DNA of 51,304 nt, from NCBI RefSeq assembly GCF_009711975.1, contig NZ_VIKW01000011.1, positions 1 through 51,304 of the forward strand, given 5' to 3'. Position numbers and translations under genes: made by a program. Of the stretch, positions 35,490 through 46,318 are shown piece by piece; within the stretch, counting starts at the first letter, position 1; every line of letters starts with the position of its first letter. A model generated the notes under the pieces. That model made no database searches. It had not been told where the DNA came from and was given only the letters and a program-made list of their open reading frames with translations. The stretch is from Anabaena sp. UHCC 0204. Lineage in GTDB: Bacteria > Cyanobacteriota > Cyanobacteriia > Cyanobacteriales > Nostocaceae.

Positions 35490-35602
35490 AAAAACTAAAT
35501 ACTACTTTTTATCTCAAGTATAGGTGCGTCTTCCTGAGTCGATCGCACCTCACCATTATACTGATAATATTAAGTATGTAAGATTGTGTCAGGAGTGGGG
35601 TC

Positions 35603-36091
35603 ATGAAGCATCTTCAGTATTGGATTCTAGGGATTGGGTCAATTTTGAGTGTAGCTATTAACTCTCAACCAGCACAAGCTCAAGTGGCTTATGGTAGCTA
35701 TGTTGGTATTGGTCCAGCTATTGGATTGAGTGATGGTACTCAAGTTGGTGGGGTGCTGGCTTTCCGCTACAAGTTACTAGAAGCACCTCTTTCTTTCCGC
35801 GCTCAAGCTTTAATTGGTAAAGGGACAGCAGTAGTACCTACTGTTTCCTATGATCTCCCTCTCAACTGGCAAACTGATGCTTATTTAGGGGCTGGTTTAG
35901 TTTTGACTAGTGGTGATACACCTTCCCCTGTGGGTAATAAAATGAGTTTTGCTTTACAACCGGGAATTGATTACGTTGTTCCTAATAGTAATACTGTGAT
36001 TTTTGGTAATGCTATCATTGCCTTTGATGCTTACCGGAATGGGGGTGGTACGGCGCTATCTTTACAAGGTGGCGTTGGGTTAAGATTTTAA
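35603..36091 (+). CDS. Small exported beta-barrel-like protein
   Basis: 162 aa. The signal peptide covers residues 1-26 (MKHLQYWILGIGSILSVAIN, cleavage after AQA). The mature part alternates polar and hydrophobic residues in strands (VAYGSYVGIGPAIGL, VGGVLAFRYKLL, LSFRAQALIGKG, AYLGAGLVLTSGD) and ends with GGVGLRF; a C-terminal Phe is typical of outer-membrane barrels. About eight strands fit an OmpA/OmpX-size barrel. Unknown function. Ribosome binding site AGGAGTGGGG upstream of the ATG at 35603. Confidence 0.65.
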   Translation: MKHLQYWILGIGSILSVAINSQPAQAQVAYGSYVGIGPAIGLSDGTQVGGVLAFRYKLLEAPLSFRAQALIGKGTAVVPTVSYDLPLNWQTDAYLGAGLVLTSGDTPSPVGNKMSFALQPGIDYVVPNSNTVIFGNAIIAFDAYRNGGGTALSLQGGVGLRF

Positions 36092-36156
36092 GGATTGGTC
36101 ATGGGTAATTGGTAATATTATTTTATTGCCTATTCCCTTTCCTTTTTGTGTAAAAG

Positions 36157-36942
36157 ATGGTAATAAATAGAGAAAAAATAGAGTTTTATTTAAAAGACCT
36201 GGAAACTCCTATTGGTAAAGTCATTAATTTAAGTATTGCTTTATTGGTTTTAGTTTCTTCAGGAATTTTTGTAGCTGAAACTTATCATCTTCCTCCAGAT
36301 GCTCGTTTGGAGTTAAGAGCATTAGATACTTGTATATTAATCATTTTTGCTGTGGAATATCTACTCCGTTTATGGAGTGCAGAAGATCCAGTTAAATATA
36401 TTTTTAGTTTCTATGCAGTGATTGATTTAATAGCAATTTTGCCATCTTTTATAGGATGGGTAGATATTAGCTATATCCGGTTATTGCGTTGGTTTCGGAT
36501 TTTGCGGTTACTCAGATTTATTGACCGAAAATTTTTAATTGGTAGTATTAGTAATGAAGATAGTTTAATTTTTGCTAGAATATTATTTACCTTATTTGCA
36601 ATTGTTTTTATTTTTTCTGGGTTAATTTATCAAGTTGAGCATCCCGCTAATCCCCAAAATTTTAATACTTTTTTAGATGCTTTTTATTTCTCGGTTGTGA
36701 CGATGACAACGGTGGGATTTGGTGATGTGATTCCGGTTTCGGAATTAGGACGTTTACTGACTGTATTAATGATTTTAACAGGGGTGGCGTTGATTCCTTG
36801 GCAAGTAGGAGATTTAATTAGGCGATTGGTAAAAACAGCTAATCAAATAGAAAATGTTTGTTTAAATTGCGGTTTAGCTTTTCATGATACAGATGCAGTA
36901 TTTTGTAAAAGGTGTGGTACGCAATTGAAAGTTAATAATTAG
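36157..36942 (+). CDS. Voltage-gated potassium channel with C-terminal zinc ribbon
   Basis: 261 aa. Six membrane segments. S4 has arginines at every third position (Arg108, 111, 114, 117, 120, 124 in IRLLRWFRILRLLRFIDRK). The pore loop has the selectivity filter TVGFGD (185-190). After S6, a short linker leads to Cys235-x2-Cys238 and Cys250-x2-Cys253, a zinc ribbon (CLNCG, CKRCG). Role: K+ flux across the inner membrane in response to voltage. The zinc ribbon is an unusual cytoplasmic end and could assemble or gate the tetramer. Start ATG at 36157. Confidence 0.92.
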   Translation: MVINREKIEFYLKDLETPIGKVINLSIALLVLVSSGIFVAETYHLPPDARLELRALDTCILIIFAVEYLLRLWSAEDPVKYIFSFYAVIDLIAILPSFIGWVDISYIRLLRWFRILRLLRFIDRKFLIGSISNEDSLIFARILFTLFAIVFIFSGLIYQVEHPANPQNFNTFLDAFYFSVVTMTTVGFGDVIPVSELGRLLTVLMILTGVALIPWQVGDLIRRLVKTANQIENVCLNCGLAFHDTDAVFCKRCGTQLKVNN

Positions 36943-37066
36943 GAGTGTTTCTTATCTGTTCCCTCTTCCCTTTTTCTGTAAAAATTATATATGGCATACA
37001 CCAGGCTGTACGATCAAACGTTAAGCGGCTTTTACTTCTGAATCCCACTGTAATTTATGATGATTT

Positions 37067-40000
37067 ATGTCACTTATTTCCTTGATAGAAACTAATAATT
37101 TAGAACAGGCGATCGCTTCACTGGCCGCAGGGATCACTCATAATCCGCTGATTGTGACTCCTGATACACCAGTAACTGAGGCGATCGCTCTGATGAGTCA
37201 TGCTAGAGCTACTTGTAAATTAGAAAATATTAATCCTGATCAGAATTATTTATTAATTGATGCTCGTGCTAGTTGTGTCTTGGTGATGGAAAAAGACCAA
37301 TTAGTGGGAATTTTTACCAAACGCGATGTTGTCCATTTAAGTGCCGCCGGTCAACAGATTGGGGAAATGGTAATTGCAGATGTGATGACTTCCTCGGTTG
37401 TCACCATTCGAGAGTCGGAGTTTAAAGATTTATTTACAGTATTAAATATATTTAGGCGTAATCGCATTCGTCATTTGCCAATTTTAGATGATAATAACCA
37501 GCTATTAGGATTAATTACCCATGAAAACTTGCGTCAATTACTGCGTCCGATTGACTTGTTAAAGTTGCGTTTGGTTTCGGAAGTTATGAATATTCGTCTA
37601 GTTCATACTACTCCAGAAACCTCCGTCCTAGATGTCACTAAATTAATGACAAGGAATAATGTCAGTTCAGTAGTAATCATAGAAGAGCGAAATGATTTAC
37701 CCATCCCCATCGGAATTATTACTGAACAAGATATTGTCCAGTTCCAAGCATTGGATCTAGATTTAGATAATATTTCCGTGGAAAAGGTGATGAGTAGTCC
37801 AGTCTTTTCCGTCTCACCGGATCAATCTCTGTGGTCAATTTTCATGCTGATGAAAGAAAGAAGAATACATAGAGTTGTAGTGACAGGGGAACAAGGAGAG
37901 ATGCTCGGCTTTGTCACTTACACCACAATATTGCAAGCTTTGAACCCGTTAGATATTTATAAAATAGTCCAAATTTTAGAGCAGAAAGTATCTCAGCTAG
38001 AAACAGAAAAGCTGGATTTACTACAAAATCGGAATGCAGAACTAGAAGAAGAAGTTAAAAAACGCACAGCAGAATTACAAGAACAGACCGAACGAGAACG
38101 GCTCTTAAGTGCGATCGCTAACCGGATTCGAGTTTCCCTAAACTTAGAAGAAATCCTCAATTCTCTAGCCATCGAAGTCAGAAAATTATTAAACTGCGAT
38201 CGCGTTCTTGTCTACCAACTGTATCCTAGTGGTAACGGTATGGTAATTGCAGAGGATATCAAAAGCGGATGGTTATCTTTTCAAGGAGAAGAGATTTTTG
38301 ACCCTTGTTTTGCTCAAGACTCGATTGAGCCATATATTCAAGGGCGAATTCGGGTTGTAGAAGATATTTATACGGCTGGGATGACTCCCTGTCATTGGCA
38401 ACTACTAGAACGTCTACAAATCAGAGCTAAAATTATCGTTCCTATTGTTGTTGGTAAAAGACTTTGGGGATTAATGCTCACCTGTCAAAACGATGCCCCT
38501 AGAATTTGGCAACCAGAAGAGACAGAATTGCTACAACAGTTAGCTACTCATGTATCTATCGCCATCCAACAAGCCGAACTCTATCATCGTCTCCAGTCAG
38601 AACTTCAAGAACGACGACGGACGGAAATAGCTCTAAGTAAATCGGAAGAAATATACCGTACTACCCTCAGTAATATTTCTGACGCGGTTTTTATAACAGA
38701 TGATCAAGGTCAATTTACCTTTATCTGTCCTAATATTGATGTTCTTTTGGGATATTCACCAGCAGAGATGATTCAGATGGGAAGTATTCACAACTTATTG
38801 GGAGAAACATTATTTGATCCTGAAGATTTGGCAATATCTGGAGAAGTTACGAATATTGAACGCCAAATTTATGATCACAAAGGAATAGAACATATTGTTT
38901 TAGTCAATATCAAAAAGGTACAAATTGGTGAAGGAACTCTGCTTTATTCTTGCCGAAATATTAGCGATCGCAAGCGAATGGAACAGAAACTCAAAGATAG
39001 TGAAGAACGCTTGCGAACTATTGTCGAAACAAGTGCCAGTGGTTTTGTAACTGTCAATATGCACGGCAAAATCCTCTTTGTCAACCCAACAGCAGCCAGG
39101 ATGTTTGGCAGAAATATTCCCGAACTGCAAGGTTGGCCTTTTGCACTTCCTTATGATTGTGATAGTCATCAAGTCCAAGAAATTGAAATATTGCAACCAG
39201 AAGGGCAACGACGGAAAGTAAATATGCAGCCGGCATCAATTCCTTGGAATGGTGAAAAGGCTTTTCTCATGTCACTGTCAGATATTACAGAACTTAAACA
39301 GACTGAAGAATTATTACGTCAAAGTGAAGGAAATTATCGGTTATTAAATGAAGAGCTAGAAGCTAGAGTCCAACAACGGACAATTGATCTGCAACTGGCT
39401 CAGGAACAATTAAAAGCATCCGAAGCAATGCTGCAATTGGTATTAGATACAATTCCTCAGCGGGTATTTTGGAAAGATCGTCAATCGGTGATTTTAGGAT
39501 GTAATCGTAACTTTGCTGAAGATGTCGGTTGTACACCTGAAGAAATAGTCGGTAAAGCTTCTCATGAGATATCGGCCACTTCCGAAGAAATTGAATATTA
39601 CATAGAATGCGATCGCTTGGTAATCAATACTGGTGAACCACAATTACACATCCAGGAAACTTTCCATAAACCTGATGGTTCATGTATATGGTTAGAAACT
39701 AATAAAGTCCCTTTACGAGATTTTGACGGTAATATTATTGGCATTTTGGGAACTTATGAAGATATTACTACTCGTCGGACTGCCGAAGAAGCCCTGCGCT
39801 ATAGTGAAGAACGTTTTCGTATTGCTTTAAATAATTCGCCAATTATCGTATTTAACCAAGATATTGATTTACGTTACACCTGGATTTACAACCCAGCCTT
39901 TGGCTTAGAAGTTGCAGACGTAATTGGTAAGTTGGATGATGATCTTTTATTACCTAAAGATGCTCAAAAATTAACATCTTGGAAACGCCATGTTTTGTCT

Positions 40001-41845
40001 ACCGGTCAAAGCATGAGAGAAGAAATTGTCATCGGTGAAGAAGATGATTTCATTTGTTATGTATTAACAATTCATCCCTTACGCGATCGCAATGGTAATA
40101 TAGAGGGGATCACCTGTGCTGCTTTAGACATTACGGACCGCAAAAAAGTTGAACTAGCTTTGAAAGATAGTCAATACTTAATTCAGCGGATTACCGAAGC
40201 CAGTCCAGATATTCTTTATATCTACGATTTACATGAAAAACGTAATGTTTATATAAATCGTGAGATTGCCAGATTAATTGGCTACTCTACTCAAGAAATA
40301 CAAGATATGGGTAATGAATTATTTGTAAACATTATGCACCCTGACGACTTAATCAGAATTTCTGAGTACCATGCTGCTTTAATTACAGCTAGTGATGAAG
40401 AAATCCGAGAAATAGAATACCGAATGTGCGATCGTCAAGGTAACTGGTATTGGTTTCTCAGTCATGATACTGTATTTAGTCGGGATAATAATCACCTCCC
40501 TAAACAAATTATTGGCGCAGCTTCAGAAATAACTGAACGCAAACAAATGGAAGCACAACTCCGTCAAACTAATGCAGAACTAGCCCGTGCTACTCGCTTA
40601 AAAAGTGAGTTTCTCGCCAACATGAGTCATGAATTGCGTACTCCGCTAAATGCCATTTTGGGAATGTCTGAAGGTTTACAAGAAGGTGTTTTCGGCACAA
40701 TTAATCATTTACAAAAACGAGCCGTCGAAACCATTGAACGCAGTGGCAAACACCTCCTAGAATTAATTAATGATATTCTCGATTTGTCAAAAATTGAAGC
40801 TGGTAAATTAGAATTACAACTTGCTACCGTTTCTTGTAGTTCCCTTTGTGAATCCAGTGTGATATTTGTTAAACAACAAGCACTCAAGAAAAATATCGAG
40901 ATTAGTGTAGAAGTTCCAATCTATTTACCAAACATCATTGTTGATGAACGCCGTTTCCTTCAAGTATTAATTAATCTATTGAATAACGCCGTTAAATTTA
41001 CCCATGATGGTGGCAAAATTCAACTATTAGTAGAACAGGTAGAAGCAGGTGACAGTAAAGAAGGGAAGAGAGAAGAAATTATTGAAGATTCTTCAGCACT
41101 GCCACCTTTTTCTCAATGGATATGTTTCTCCATTATTGATAATGGTATTGGTATTGATGGCGCTAATTTAGATAAACTTTTTCAACCATTTGTGCAAATT
41201 GACAGTAGTCTCAATCGTCAATACAATGGCACTGGATTGGGTTTATCTTTAGTTCGTCAACTCGTAAAACTACATGGAGGTAAAATCACAGTAGCAAGTA
41301 AAATTGATACGGGTAGTTGTTTTCAAGTCTATATTCCATACACAGGAGAATTAATCAATCAGAATTTTTTGTTGGCAGATGGAACACAGAAGCAAGCAAC
41401 TACTTCATTCACAGTACCTATTCATACTATCGTTAACCCTATTCCTAAAAAATCTTTTTCCATAATTCTCCTGAGCGAAGATCATGAATCCAATATCGCT
41501 ACAATTTCTAACTATCTAGAAGCTAGAGGATATCACGTGATTTTGGTAAATGAAAAAGCAGAATTTATAAATATCATTACAGCAGAAAACCCTGATCTTA
41601 TTCTTATAGATATGCCAATACAAAGCATAGATAAACTAGAAATAATTCCCTACATTCGTGCCAATCAGCAGTTTCAGCATATACCTATTATTGTTTTGGC
41701 GGCTGCAACTCCATCAGATATCAATAATATGGATAGCAGTCATCGAGAAAAATGTATCGCCGTCGGAGTAAATGAATATTTTACAAAACCCGTCAAATTG
41801 AAAATTATCCTTGATAAAATTCAAACCCTATTAACTCAATCCTAA
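37067..41845 (+). CDS. Hybrid histidine kinase: CBS x4, cyanobacteriochrome-type GAF, PAS x5, HisKA, HATPase, REC
   Basis: 1592 aa. Four CBS units fill about 20-295. A coiled coil (305-345) leads into a GAF domain at about 345-502, with DPCF (412-415) and Cys442-His443 exactly 28 residues after Cys414, as in DXCF cyanobacteriochromes. PAS domains lie at about 525-632, 645-742, 783-905, 910-1025 and 1033-1158. HisKA has His1188 ([11 protein letters not shown]); the ATPase has [15 protein letters not shown] and [10 protein letters not shown]-terminal REC domain has Asp1515 and Lys1574. It probably senses light plus a nucleotide (CBS) and small ligands. No signal peptide or membrane segment is seen, so it is soluble. 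The partner gene follows 9 bp later. Confidence 0.9.
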   Translation: MSLISLIETNNLEQAIASLAAGITHNPLIVTPDTPVTEAIALMSHARATCKLENINPDQNYLLIDARASCVLVMEKDQLVGIFTKRDVVHLSAAGQQIGEMVIADVMTSSVVTIRESEFKDLFTVLNIFRRNRIRHLPILDDNNQLLGLITHENLRQLLRPIDLLKLRLVSEVMNIRLVHTTPETSVLDVTKLMTRNNVSSVVIIEERNDLPIPIGIITEQDIVQFQALDLDLDNISVEKVMSSPVFSVSPDQSLWSIFMLMKERRIHRVVVTGEQGEMLGFVTYTTILQALNPLDIYKIVQILEQKVSQLETEKLDLLQNRNAELEEEVKKRTAELQEQTERERLLSAIANRIRVSLNLEEILNSLAIEVRKLLNCDRVLVYQLYPSGNGMVIAEDIKSGWLSFQGEEIFDPCFAQDSIEPYIQGRIRVVEDIYTAGMTPCHWQLLERLQIRAKIIVPIVVGKRLWGLMLTCQNDAPRIWQPEETELLQQLATHVSIAIQQAELYHRLQSELQERRRTEIALSKSEEIYRTTLSNISDAVFITDDQGQFTFICPNIDVLLGYSPAEMIQMGSIHNLLGETLFDPEDLAISGEVTNIERQIYDHKGIEHIVLVNIKKVQIGEGTLLYSCRNISDRKRMEQKLKDSEERLRTIVETSASGFVTVNMHGKILFVNPTAARMFGRNIPELQGWPFALPYDCDSHQVQEIEILQPEGQRRKVNMQPASIPWNGEKAFLMSLSDITELKQTEELLRQSEGNYRLLNEELEARVQQRTIDLQLAQEQLKASEAMLQLVLDTIPQRVFWKDRQSVILGCNRNFAEDVGCTPEEIVGKASHEISATSEEIEYYIECDRLVINTGEPQLHIQETFHKPDGSCIWLETNKVPLRDFDGNIIGILGTYEDITTRRTAEEALRYSEERFRIALNNSPIIVFNQDIDLRYTWIYNPAFGLEVADVIGKLDDDLLLPKDAQKLTSWKRHVLSTGQSMREEIVIGEEDDFICYVLTIHPLRDRNGNIEGITCAALDITDRKKVELALKDSQYLIQRITEASPDILYIYDLHEKRNVYINREIARLIGYSTQEIQDMGNELFVNIMHPDDLIRISEYHAALITASDEEIREIEYRMCDRQGNWYWFLSHDTVFSRDNNHLPKQIIGAASEITERKQMEAQLRQTNAELARATRLKSEFLANMSHELRTPLNAILGMSEGLQEGVFGTINHLQKRAVETIERSGKHLLELINDILDLSKIEAGKLELQLATVSCSSLCESSVIFVKQQALKKNIEISVEVPIYLPNIIVDERRFLQVLINLLNNAVKFTHDGGKIQLLVEQVEAGDSKEGKREEIIEDSSALPPFSQWICFSIIDNGIGIDGANLDKLFQPFVQIDSSLNRQYNGTGLGLSLVRQLVKLHGGKITVASKIDTGSCFQVYIPYTGELINQNFLLADGTQKQATTSFTVPIHTIVNPIPKKSFSIILLSEDHESNIATISNYLEARGYHVILVNEKAEFINIITAENPDLILIDMPIQSIDKLEIIPYIRANQQFQHIPIIVLAAATPSDINNMDSSHREKCIAVGVNEYFTKPVKLKIILDKIQTLLTQS

Positions 41846-41854
41846 CCTTTAGAT

Positions 41855-42925
41855 ATGGCTATTCCACCTAAAATTTTAATTATTGATGATGAACCTGATA
41901 ATTTTGATGTAATTGATACATTATTAGATAATCAAGGTTATGAATTGAGCTATGTTAGTAATGGCAAACAAGCTCTGGATCTTTTAGGCTATTTTAAACC
42001 TGATGTAATTTTATTAGATGTGATGATGCCAGAAATGAATGGTATCGAATTCTGTCAAAAATTCAAATCCAATTCTCTTTGGAAACATATCCCTGTGATT
42101 ATGGTGACAGCCCTTTCTAGTAAAGAGGATTTATCCCAATGTTTATTAGCAGGTGCAGATGACTTTATTAGTAAACCCATTAATGGTTTAGAATTACGTT
42201 CTCGAATGCGTTCTATGTTGCGTATTAAACAACAATATGATGCTTTACAAGAAACTTTATATTTGCGGGAAGACCTTTCTAATATGATAGTTCATGATTT
42301 GCGAAATCCCCTGACTGCTATTATTATGTCTGCGGAAATTTTGCGAATTACAGACTATTCACCAGAACGTCAAGAGAAAAAAACTAGTCAAATTATCACT
42401 AATGCCCAAAAATTACAGGCTATGATTGATAGTTTATTAATTATGGCAAAATTAGATTCGGGAAAAATGATAATTCACCGGACAGATACTGATATATTTG
42501 ATATTTGTTTATCTGCTATTTCTGATATAGAATTAACTATAAATAAGAAGAATATAGAATTAATTACTAAACTCCCTGAACCAGGAACTCTAGTTAGTGT
42601 AGATGCAAGTCTTTTCCGGCGCGTTATTGATAATTTACTTTCTAACGCGATTAAATTTACACCTGAAGAAAGTCAAATTTCCTTTTTTGCTGAATATACA
42701 TCATCAGGAAAATTTCGCATTCAAATAGGTGATGCTGGTCCAGGAGTACAAGAGGAATTAAGGGAAGTTATTTTTGCAAAATATGAAATAGGAAATATGA
42801 TTACAGGTGCATATCAGATTGGTTTGGGTTTAGCTTTCTGTAAAATGATTGTTGAAGCTCATGAGGGATATATCAAAGTTGAGGAAAATCATCCCATGGG
42901 AGCAATTTTTATTATTGAAATTTAA
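41855..42925 (+). CDS. REC-histidine kinase (response regulator with C-terminal kinase)
   Basis: 356 aa. REC domain 6-122 with acidic pair Asp11-Asp12, phospho-acceptor Asp55 (LLDVMMPE) and Lys107. HisKA follows at about 138-200 with His147 in MIVHDLRNPLT, then an ATPase with NLLSNAIKFT, DAGPGV and IGLGLAFC. The order REC then kinase is typical of cyanobacterial relays. It begins 9 bp after the large kinase, so the two are in one operon and may form a phosphorelay. No DNA-binding or other output domain is present in either; the output is elsewhere. Confidence 0.92.
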   Translation: MAIPPKILIIDDEPDNFDVIDTLLDNQGYELSYVSNGKQALDLLGYFKPDVILLDVMMPEMNGIEFCQKFKSNSLWKHIPVIMVTALSSKEDLSQCLLAGADDFISKPINGLELRSRMRSMLRIKQQYDALQETLYLREDLSNMIVHDLRNPLTAIIMSAEILRITDYSPERQEKKTSQIITNAQKLQAMIDSLLIMAKLDSGKMIIHRTDTDIFDICLSAISDIELTINKKNIELITKLPEPGTLVSVDASLFRRVIDNLLSNAIKFTPEESQISFFAEYTSSGKFRIQIGDAGPGVQEELREVIFAKYEIGNMITGAYQIGLGLAFCKMIVEAHEGYIKVEENHPMGAIFIIEI

Positions 42926-43041
42926 GATTTTTCATCCCTAACTCTTTAATTTCTGCGTTTTTCCTGCTTCGACATGACAAGTAAAGTTTCAATGCACTTC
43001 AAATTTATTTATGGTTTACTGATAGCGTGGCGTAAGCCATA

Positions 43042-43100
43042 CTCCTGACTGGGCGCAGGCCATACTCCTGACTGGGCGCAGGCCCTGCGCCCCTACCTCC
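43042..43100. repeat. GGGCGCAGGCCCTGCGCCC repeat, copy 3, with a partial duplication
   Basis: The full unit at 43065-43100 is identical to 31065-31100. A partial unit, CTCCTGACTGGGCGCAGG, precedes it (43042-43059). Just upstream (about 43018-43040) is CTGATAGCGTGGCGTAAGCC, a second repeat family also seen near 1160. No gene in the gap 42926-43195. Confidence 0.9.
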
Positions 43101-43195
43101 TAGCCATACTTAATTAAATTCTCAGTCTCGTCACCTATTCCCCAATTACCTTTACAATGTGAATTTCGAGCAATTACTAGGAGTGAAAAGTCGTT

Positions 43196-43969
43196 ATGTT
43201 GTCTAAAAGAATCTTACCTTGCTTAGATGTTAAGGCGGGCAGAGTTGTTAAAGGAATTAACTTTGTTGATTTGAAGGATGCGGGTGATCCCGTAGAACTA
43301 GCTAAGGTTTACAATGAAGCCGGTGCAGATGAGTTAGTGTTTCTAGATATTACGGCTACTCATGAAGACAGGGACACAATTATTGATGTAGTTTACCGGA
43401 CTGCTGAACAGGTCTTTATTCCATTAACTGTGGGTGGTGGGATTCAAACCTTAGAAAATGTTAAAGGTTTGTTACGAGCCGGGGCTGATAAGGTTAGTAT
43501 TAATTCTGCGGCGGTCAGAAATCCTGATTTCATCAATCAAGCAAGCGATCGCTTTGGTAATCAATGTATTGTTGTCGCTATTGATGCCAGACGTAGGGTT
43601 AATCCTGAAAATCCTGGCTGGGATGTCTATGTCCGTGGTGGGCGGGAAAATACGGGGATTGATGTCCTCTGGTGGGCTGAAGAAGTCACAAAACGGGGGG
43701 CTGGAGAATTGTTGGTGACAAGTATGGATGCTGATGGAACTCAAGCTGGTTATGATTTGGAGTTGACAAAAGCGATCGCTAATGCAGTAGAAATTCCTGT
43801 CATCGCTTCTGGTGGTGCTGGCAATTGTGAACACATTCACACTGCTTTAACAGAAGGTAAAGCCGAAGCTGCACTTCTCGCATCATTGTTACATTACGGT
43901 CAACTCAGTGTTTCCCAAATTAAAACCTATTTGCATGAACGCCATATTCCTGTTCGCCTTTCTACTTGA
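43196..43969 (+). CDS. hisF: Imidazole glycerol phosphate synthase, cyclase subunit
   Basis: 257 aa, full-length (beta/alpha)8 barrel. The catalytic aspartates are Asp11 ([12 protein letters not shown]) and Asp130 (VVAIDARR). LTVGGGIQ and [11 protein letters not shown] bind phosphate at the two ends. Role: with HisH, converts PRFAR and ammonia to imidazole glycerol phosphate and AICAR, in histidine synthesis. hisH is not adjacent. AGGAG lies upstream of the ATG at 43196. Confidence 0.97.
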   Translation: MLSKRILPCLDVKAGRVVKGINFVDLKDAGDPVELAKVYNEAGADELVFLDITATHEDRDTIIDVVYRTAEQVFIPLTVGGGIQTLENVKGLLRAGADKVSINSAAVRNPDFINQASDRFGNQCIVVAIDARRRVNPENPGWDVYVRGGRENTGIDVLWWAEEVTKRGAGELLVTSMDADGTQAGYDLELTKAIANAVEIPVIASGGAGNCEHIHTALTEGKAEAALLASLLHYGQLSVSQIKTYLHERHIPVRLST

Positions 43970-44063
43970 CATCCGATACGACTAACTACATCTCTGGAAT
44001 CAAGCACAGTTACCCGAAATAGTGTTAAGATTAGATGACTACTATTAAGAAATATTAAGAAAT

Positions 44064-44255
44064 ATGTTGATTCCTATTTTAATCTTTGATGTAGCACTTG
44101 TAGCATGGTCTCTACACCTGATGGAAAAAGCCTATGAGCATAAAGAATTCTCTCTCATGTTGGCTGGTACACTTGTGGCTTTAGCTGCCGCAGCCATGCT
44201 AGTGGTTTATTTTTTAATGGGACACTGTATGAGCTATTTATTAGAAGTATCCTAG
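44064..44255 (+). CDS. Small membrane protein of unknown function
   Basis: 63 aa. Two hydrophobic segments, about 2-18 (LIPILIFDVALVAWSLH) and 30-52 (LMLAGTLVALAAAAMLVVYF), joined by KAYEHKEFS. Such small proteins are seen as conserved hypotheticals in filamentous cyanobacteria; no function is known. The TAG stop lies inside a MITE-like inverted repeat that starts at 44252, so the natural C-terminus may have been longer. ATG at 44064, 94 bp after hisF. Confidence 0.5.
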   Translation: MLIPILIFDVALVAWSLHLMEKAYEHKEFSLMLAGTLVALAAAAMLVVYFLMGHCMSYLLEVS

Positions 44256-44362
44256 TACCGCAGGGCGGAATTAAAAATTAAAAATTAAAAATTAAAAAAG
44301 CATATTACACAAGCTTCTTGAGAATTCTTAATGGTTGGTTGACTTACGCCCTACTGTACTAG
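44252..44362. mobile_element. MITE-like element with inverted ends
   Basis: CTAGTACCGCAGGGCG (44252-44267) and CGCCCTACTGTACTAG (44347-44362) are inverted with two mismatches. Inside, TTAAAAA is repeated four times (44271-44298). A related element is at 49510-49602. The rest of the gap to 44596 shows nothing else clear. Confidence 0.65.
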
Positions 44363-44596
44363 TTATCCTAGAGCTAGAAATGATTGAGGATTGTTATACA
44401 GCAGATTACATATCTAATGAGGTACAGAATCTAAATTGAAACCTATACACAAAGCCAGTACGGGGGTATCCCTGACTCCTGGTGTATATTGGTATTGTTA
44501 GCAGTGAGCAGCAACAGAATATTGAATTTACTATAATTAATAAAATCTGCTTGTTATATTAGACTAAATCAATAGTATGTTAAGGATTTAGCAACT

Positions 44597-45316
44597 GTGC
44601 GAAATGATTTACAGGGATTGAATATTAGTCATGATGATTTGCGAGAATTGACTAACTTACCTGTTAATAATAAATTAATAATTATTACTGATAAAATTCA
44701 GCAATTCAGTCAAAACTTACTCAGAAAAGCCCAAGGGACGGAAAGTGCAACTGTAGTTTTTGTCGGACTTTCTATTTCGGTTTTTACTTATCTATTAGTA
44801 GATATTGTTGTTAAATTATTTTTTAACAATTTAACAATTCCATCTTGGTTATTGTTGATTATTTTCAGTTTGTGGATAGGTGGAACTATACAAACTTTAT
44901 GGTATTTAATCTGGCAGCATAAAAGCAAGATTCTCAAAAAGAACATCACAAATTCTTTGAGAATTTTACTCAATGATGTGGAAAGATATAATTCTGTGAT
45001 TAAAGCGATTGATATTAATGACCAAATTGAGGAAGCTGGAAATCTCCAAGTAGGAATAGAAGGAAGAGAAAAAGTAATTGAAGCACTTAAACTTACAAAA
45101 GAAGATTTAATACGCGCTTTAAAGACTGAAAAAATTTTGCGAGAGAATAAAAATTTTATTATTACCAATTCTAATTTATTTGCCAATAATTTAGCAGCTT
45201 TAGCATCAATGCAAGTGACTGAAGAAGCTACAGAACATAGCAGATTATTAAATGAAGCGTTGCAAATTTCCTTAGATGTACAGCAGGAAATGAAAAGTTT
45301 AAAAAACAAGAGTTAA
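44597..45316 (+). CDS. Membrane protein with coiled-coil tail, unknown function
   Basis: 239 aa from a GTG at 44597. Two membrane helices at about 54-75 (FVGLSISVFTYLLVDIVVKL) and 80-102 (IPSWLLLIIFSLWIGGTIQT). The rest is charged and helical (EAGNLQVGIEGREKVIEALK, SRLLNEALQISLDVQQEMKS), probably a cytoplasmic coiled coil. No family recognised. It has no close neighbour on either side: 341 bp upstream and 120 bp downstream. Confidence 0.6.
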   Translation: MRNDLQGLNISHDDLRELTNLPVNNKLIIITDKIQQFSQNLLRKAQGTESATVVFVGLSISVFTYLLVDIVVKLFFNNLTIPSWLLLIIFSLWIGGTIQTLWYLIWQHKSKILKKNITNSLRILLNDVERYNSVIKAIDINDQIEEAGNLQVGIEGREKVIEALKLTKEDLIRALKTEKILRENKNFIITNSNLFANNLAALASMQVTEEATEHSRLLNEALQISLDVQQEMKSLKNKS

Positions 45317-45436
45317 AAATAATACAATAGATGTGTTTAGATTAAGATGTAGACATGGGAAATATATTCTCTCAAGTTTCCCTGACTTCATCTATATTTG
45401 AGAAATTCGATTGTCACACACTCCAAAACTGTGGAA

Positions 45437-46198
45437 ATGAACTGGAAAGAAATTAGGGGTAATTGGGTTCTTGTTCCTCGCAACCCAATCGGTATTATTC
45501 ATTTTTTAGGTGGTGCTTTTGTCGCCACTTTACCACATTTAACGTATCGTTGGTTACTCGAACATCTGGCTAATCAAGGATATGTGGTTATTGCTACACC
45601 TTTTGTGAATACATTAGATCATATTGCGATCGCCGAATCCGTATTACTCAACTTTGAACGCACTAGAGAACGTTTACAGGACTCAGGAGAATTACGCAAA
45701 CTCTACCTCCCTACCTATGGAGTAGGACATAGTATGGGTTGCAAACTGCATTTGTTAATTGGTAGTCTTTTTCCTGTACAACGTGCAGGTAACATTTTAA
45801 TATCTTTTAATAACTTTGCAGCAAATGAGGCCATCCCCTTAGTAGAACAATTAAATTCTACATTAGCTATTGAATTTACACCCACACCAGCACAAACTAA
45901 CCAGATAGTCCGAGAAAGCTATCGAATCCGGCGCAATTTACTCATAAAATTTAATAAAGACACATTAGATCAATCATTAACCTTAACCCCAATTTTACAA
46001 CAACTCTTTCCTGATATGGTAACTATACAAACTTTATCCGGAACTCATACTACACCACTAGGACAAGATATTACATGGAAACAAGGAACTGCGTTTAGTC
46101 CTTTTGATGCTTTAGGACAATGGTTCAAGCAAGAAGTTTACCGTGATTTAAACACATTAAAACAGATTTTAGTGTTGTGGTTAAATCCCCTTTCTTAA
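45437..46198 (+). CDS. DUF1350 protein, alpha/beta hydrolase-like
   Basis: 253 aa from the ATG at 45437; a TTG at 45398 would add 13 residues without similarity. Features: WVLVPRNPIGIIHFLGGAFV at the N-terminus (the LGGAFVA motif is the family mark), YVVIATPF, and YGVGHSMGCKLHLLIGS, with a GHSMG nucleophile elbow. Near the C-terminus, TLSGTHTTPLGQD could supply the His. DUF1350 is conserved in cyanobacteria and plastids; the substrate is unknown. Monocistronic. Confidence 0.88.
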   Translation: MNWKEIRGNWVLVPRNPIGIIHFLGGAFVATLPHLTYRWLLEHLANQGYVVIATPFVNTLDHIAIAESVLLNFERTRERLQDSGELRKLYLPTYGVGHSMGCKLHLLIGSLFPVQRAGNILISFNNFAANEAIPLVEQLNSTLAIEFTPTPAQTNQIVRESYRIRRNLLIKFNKDTLDQSLTLTPILQQLFPDMVTIQTLSGTHTTPLGQDITWKQGTAFSPFDALGQWFKQEVYRDLNTLKQILVLWLNPLS

Positions 46199-46318
46199 CT
46201 AAAATTTATACCTGAGAAAATACAAAAATCAGCTAAGAAAAACTGTTTTAGTTTAGCCGTCTAATCTTGAACATCTGGGTTGAAAGATACCCACTAAAAC
46301 TATAGATGTATTGTTCCT

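Noticed and set aside
41846-41854. A frameshift splitting one giant kinase into two genes
   Set aside because: The first protein ends with a complete REC domain and the second starts with its own ATG and complete REC domain; both are full proteins.
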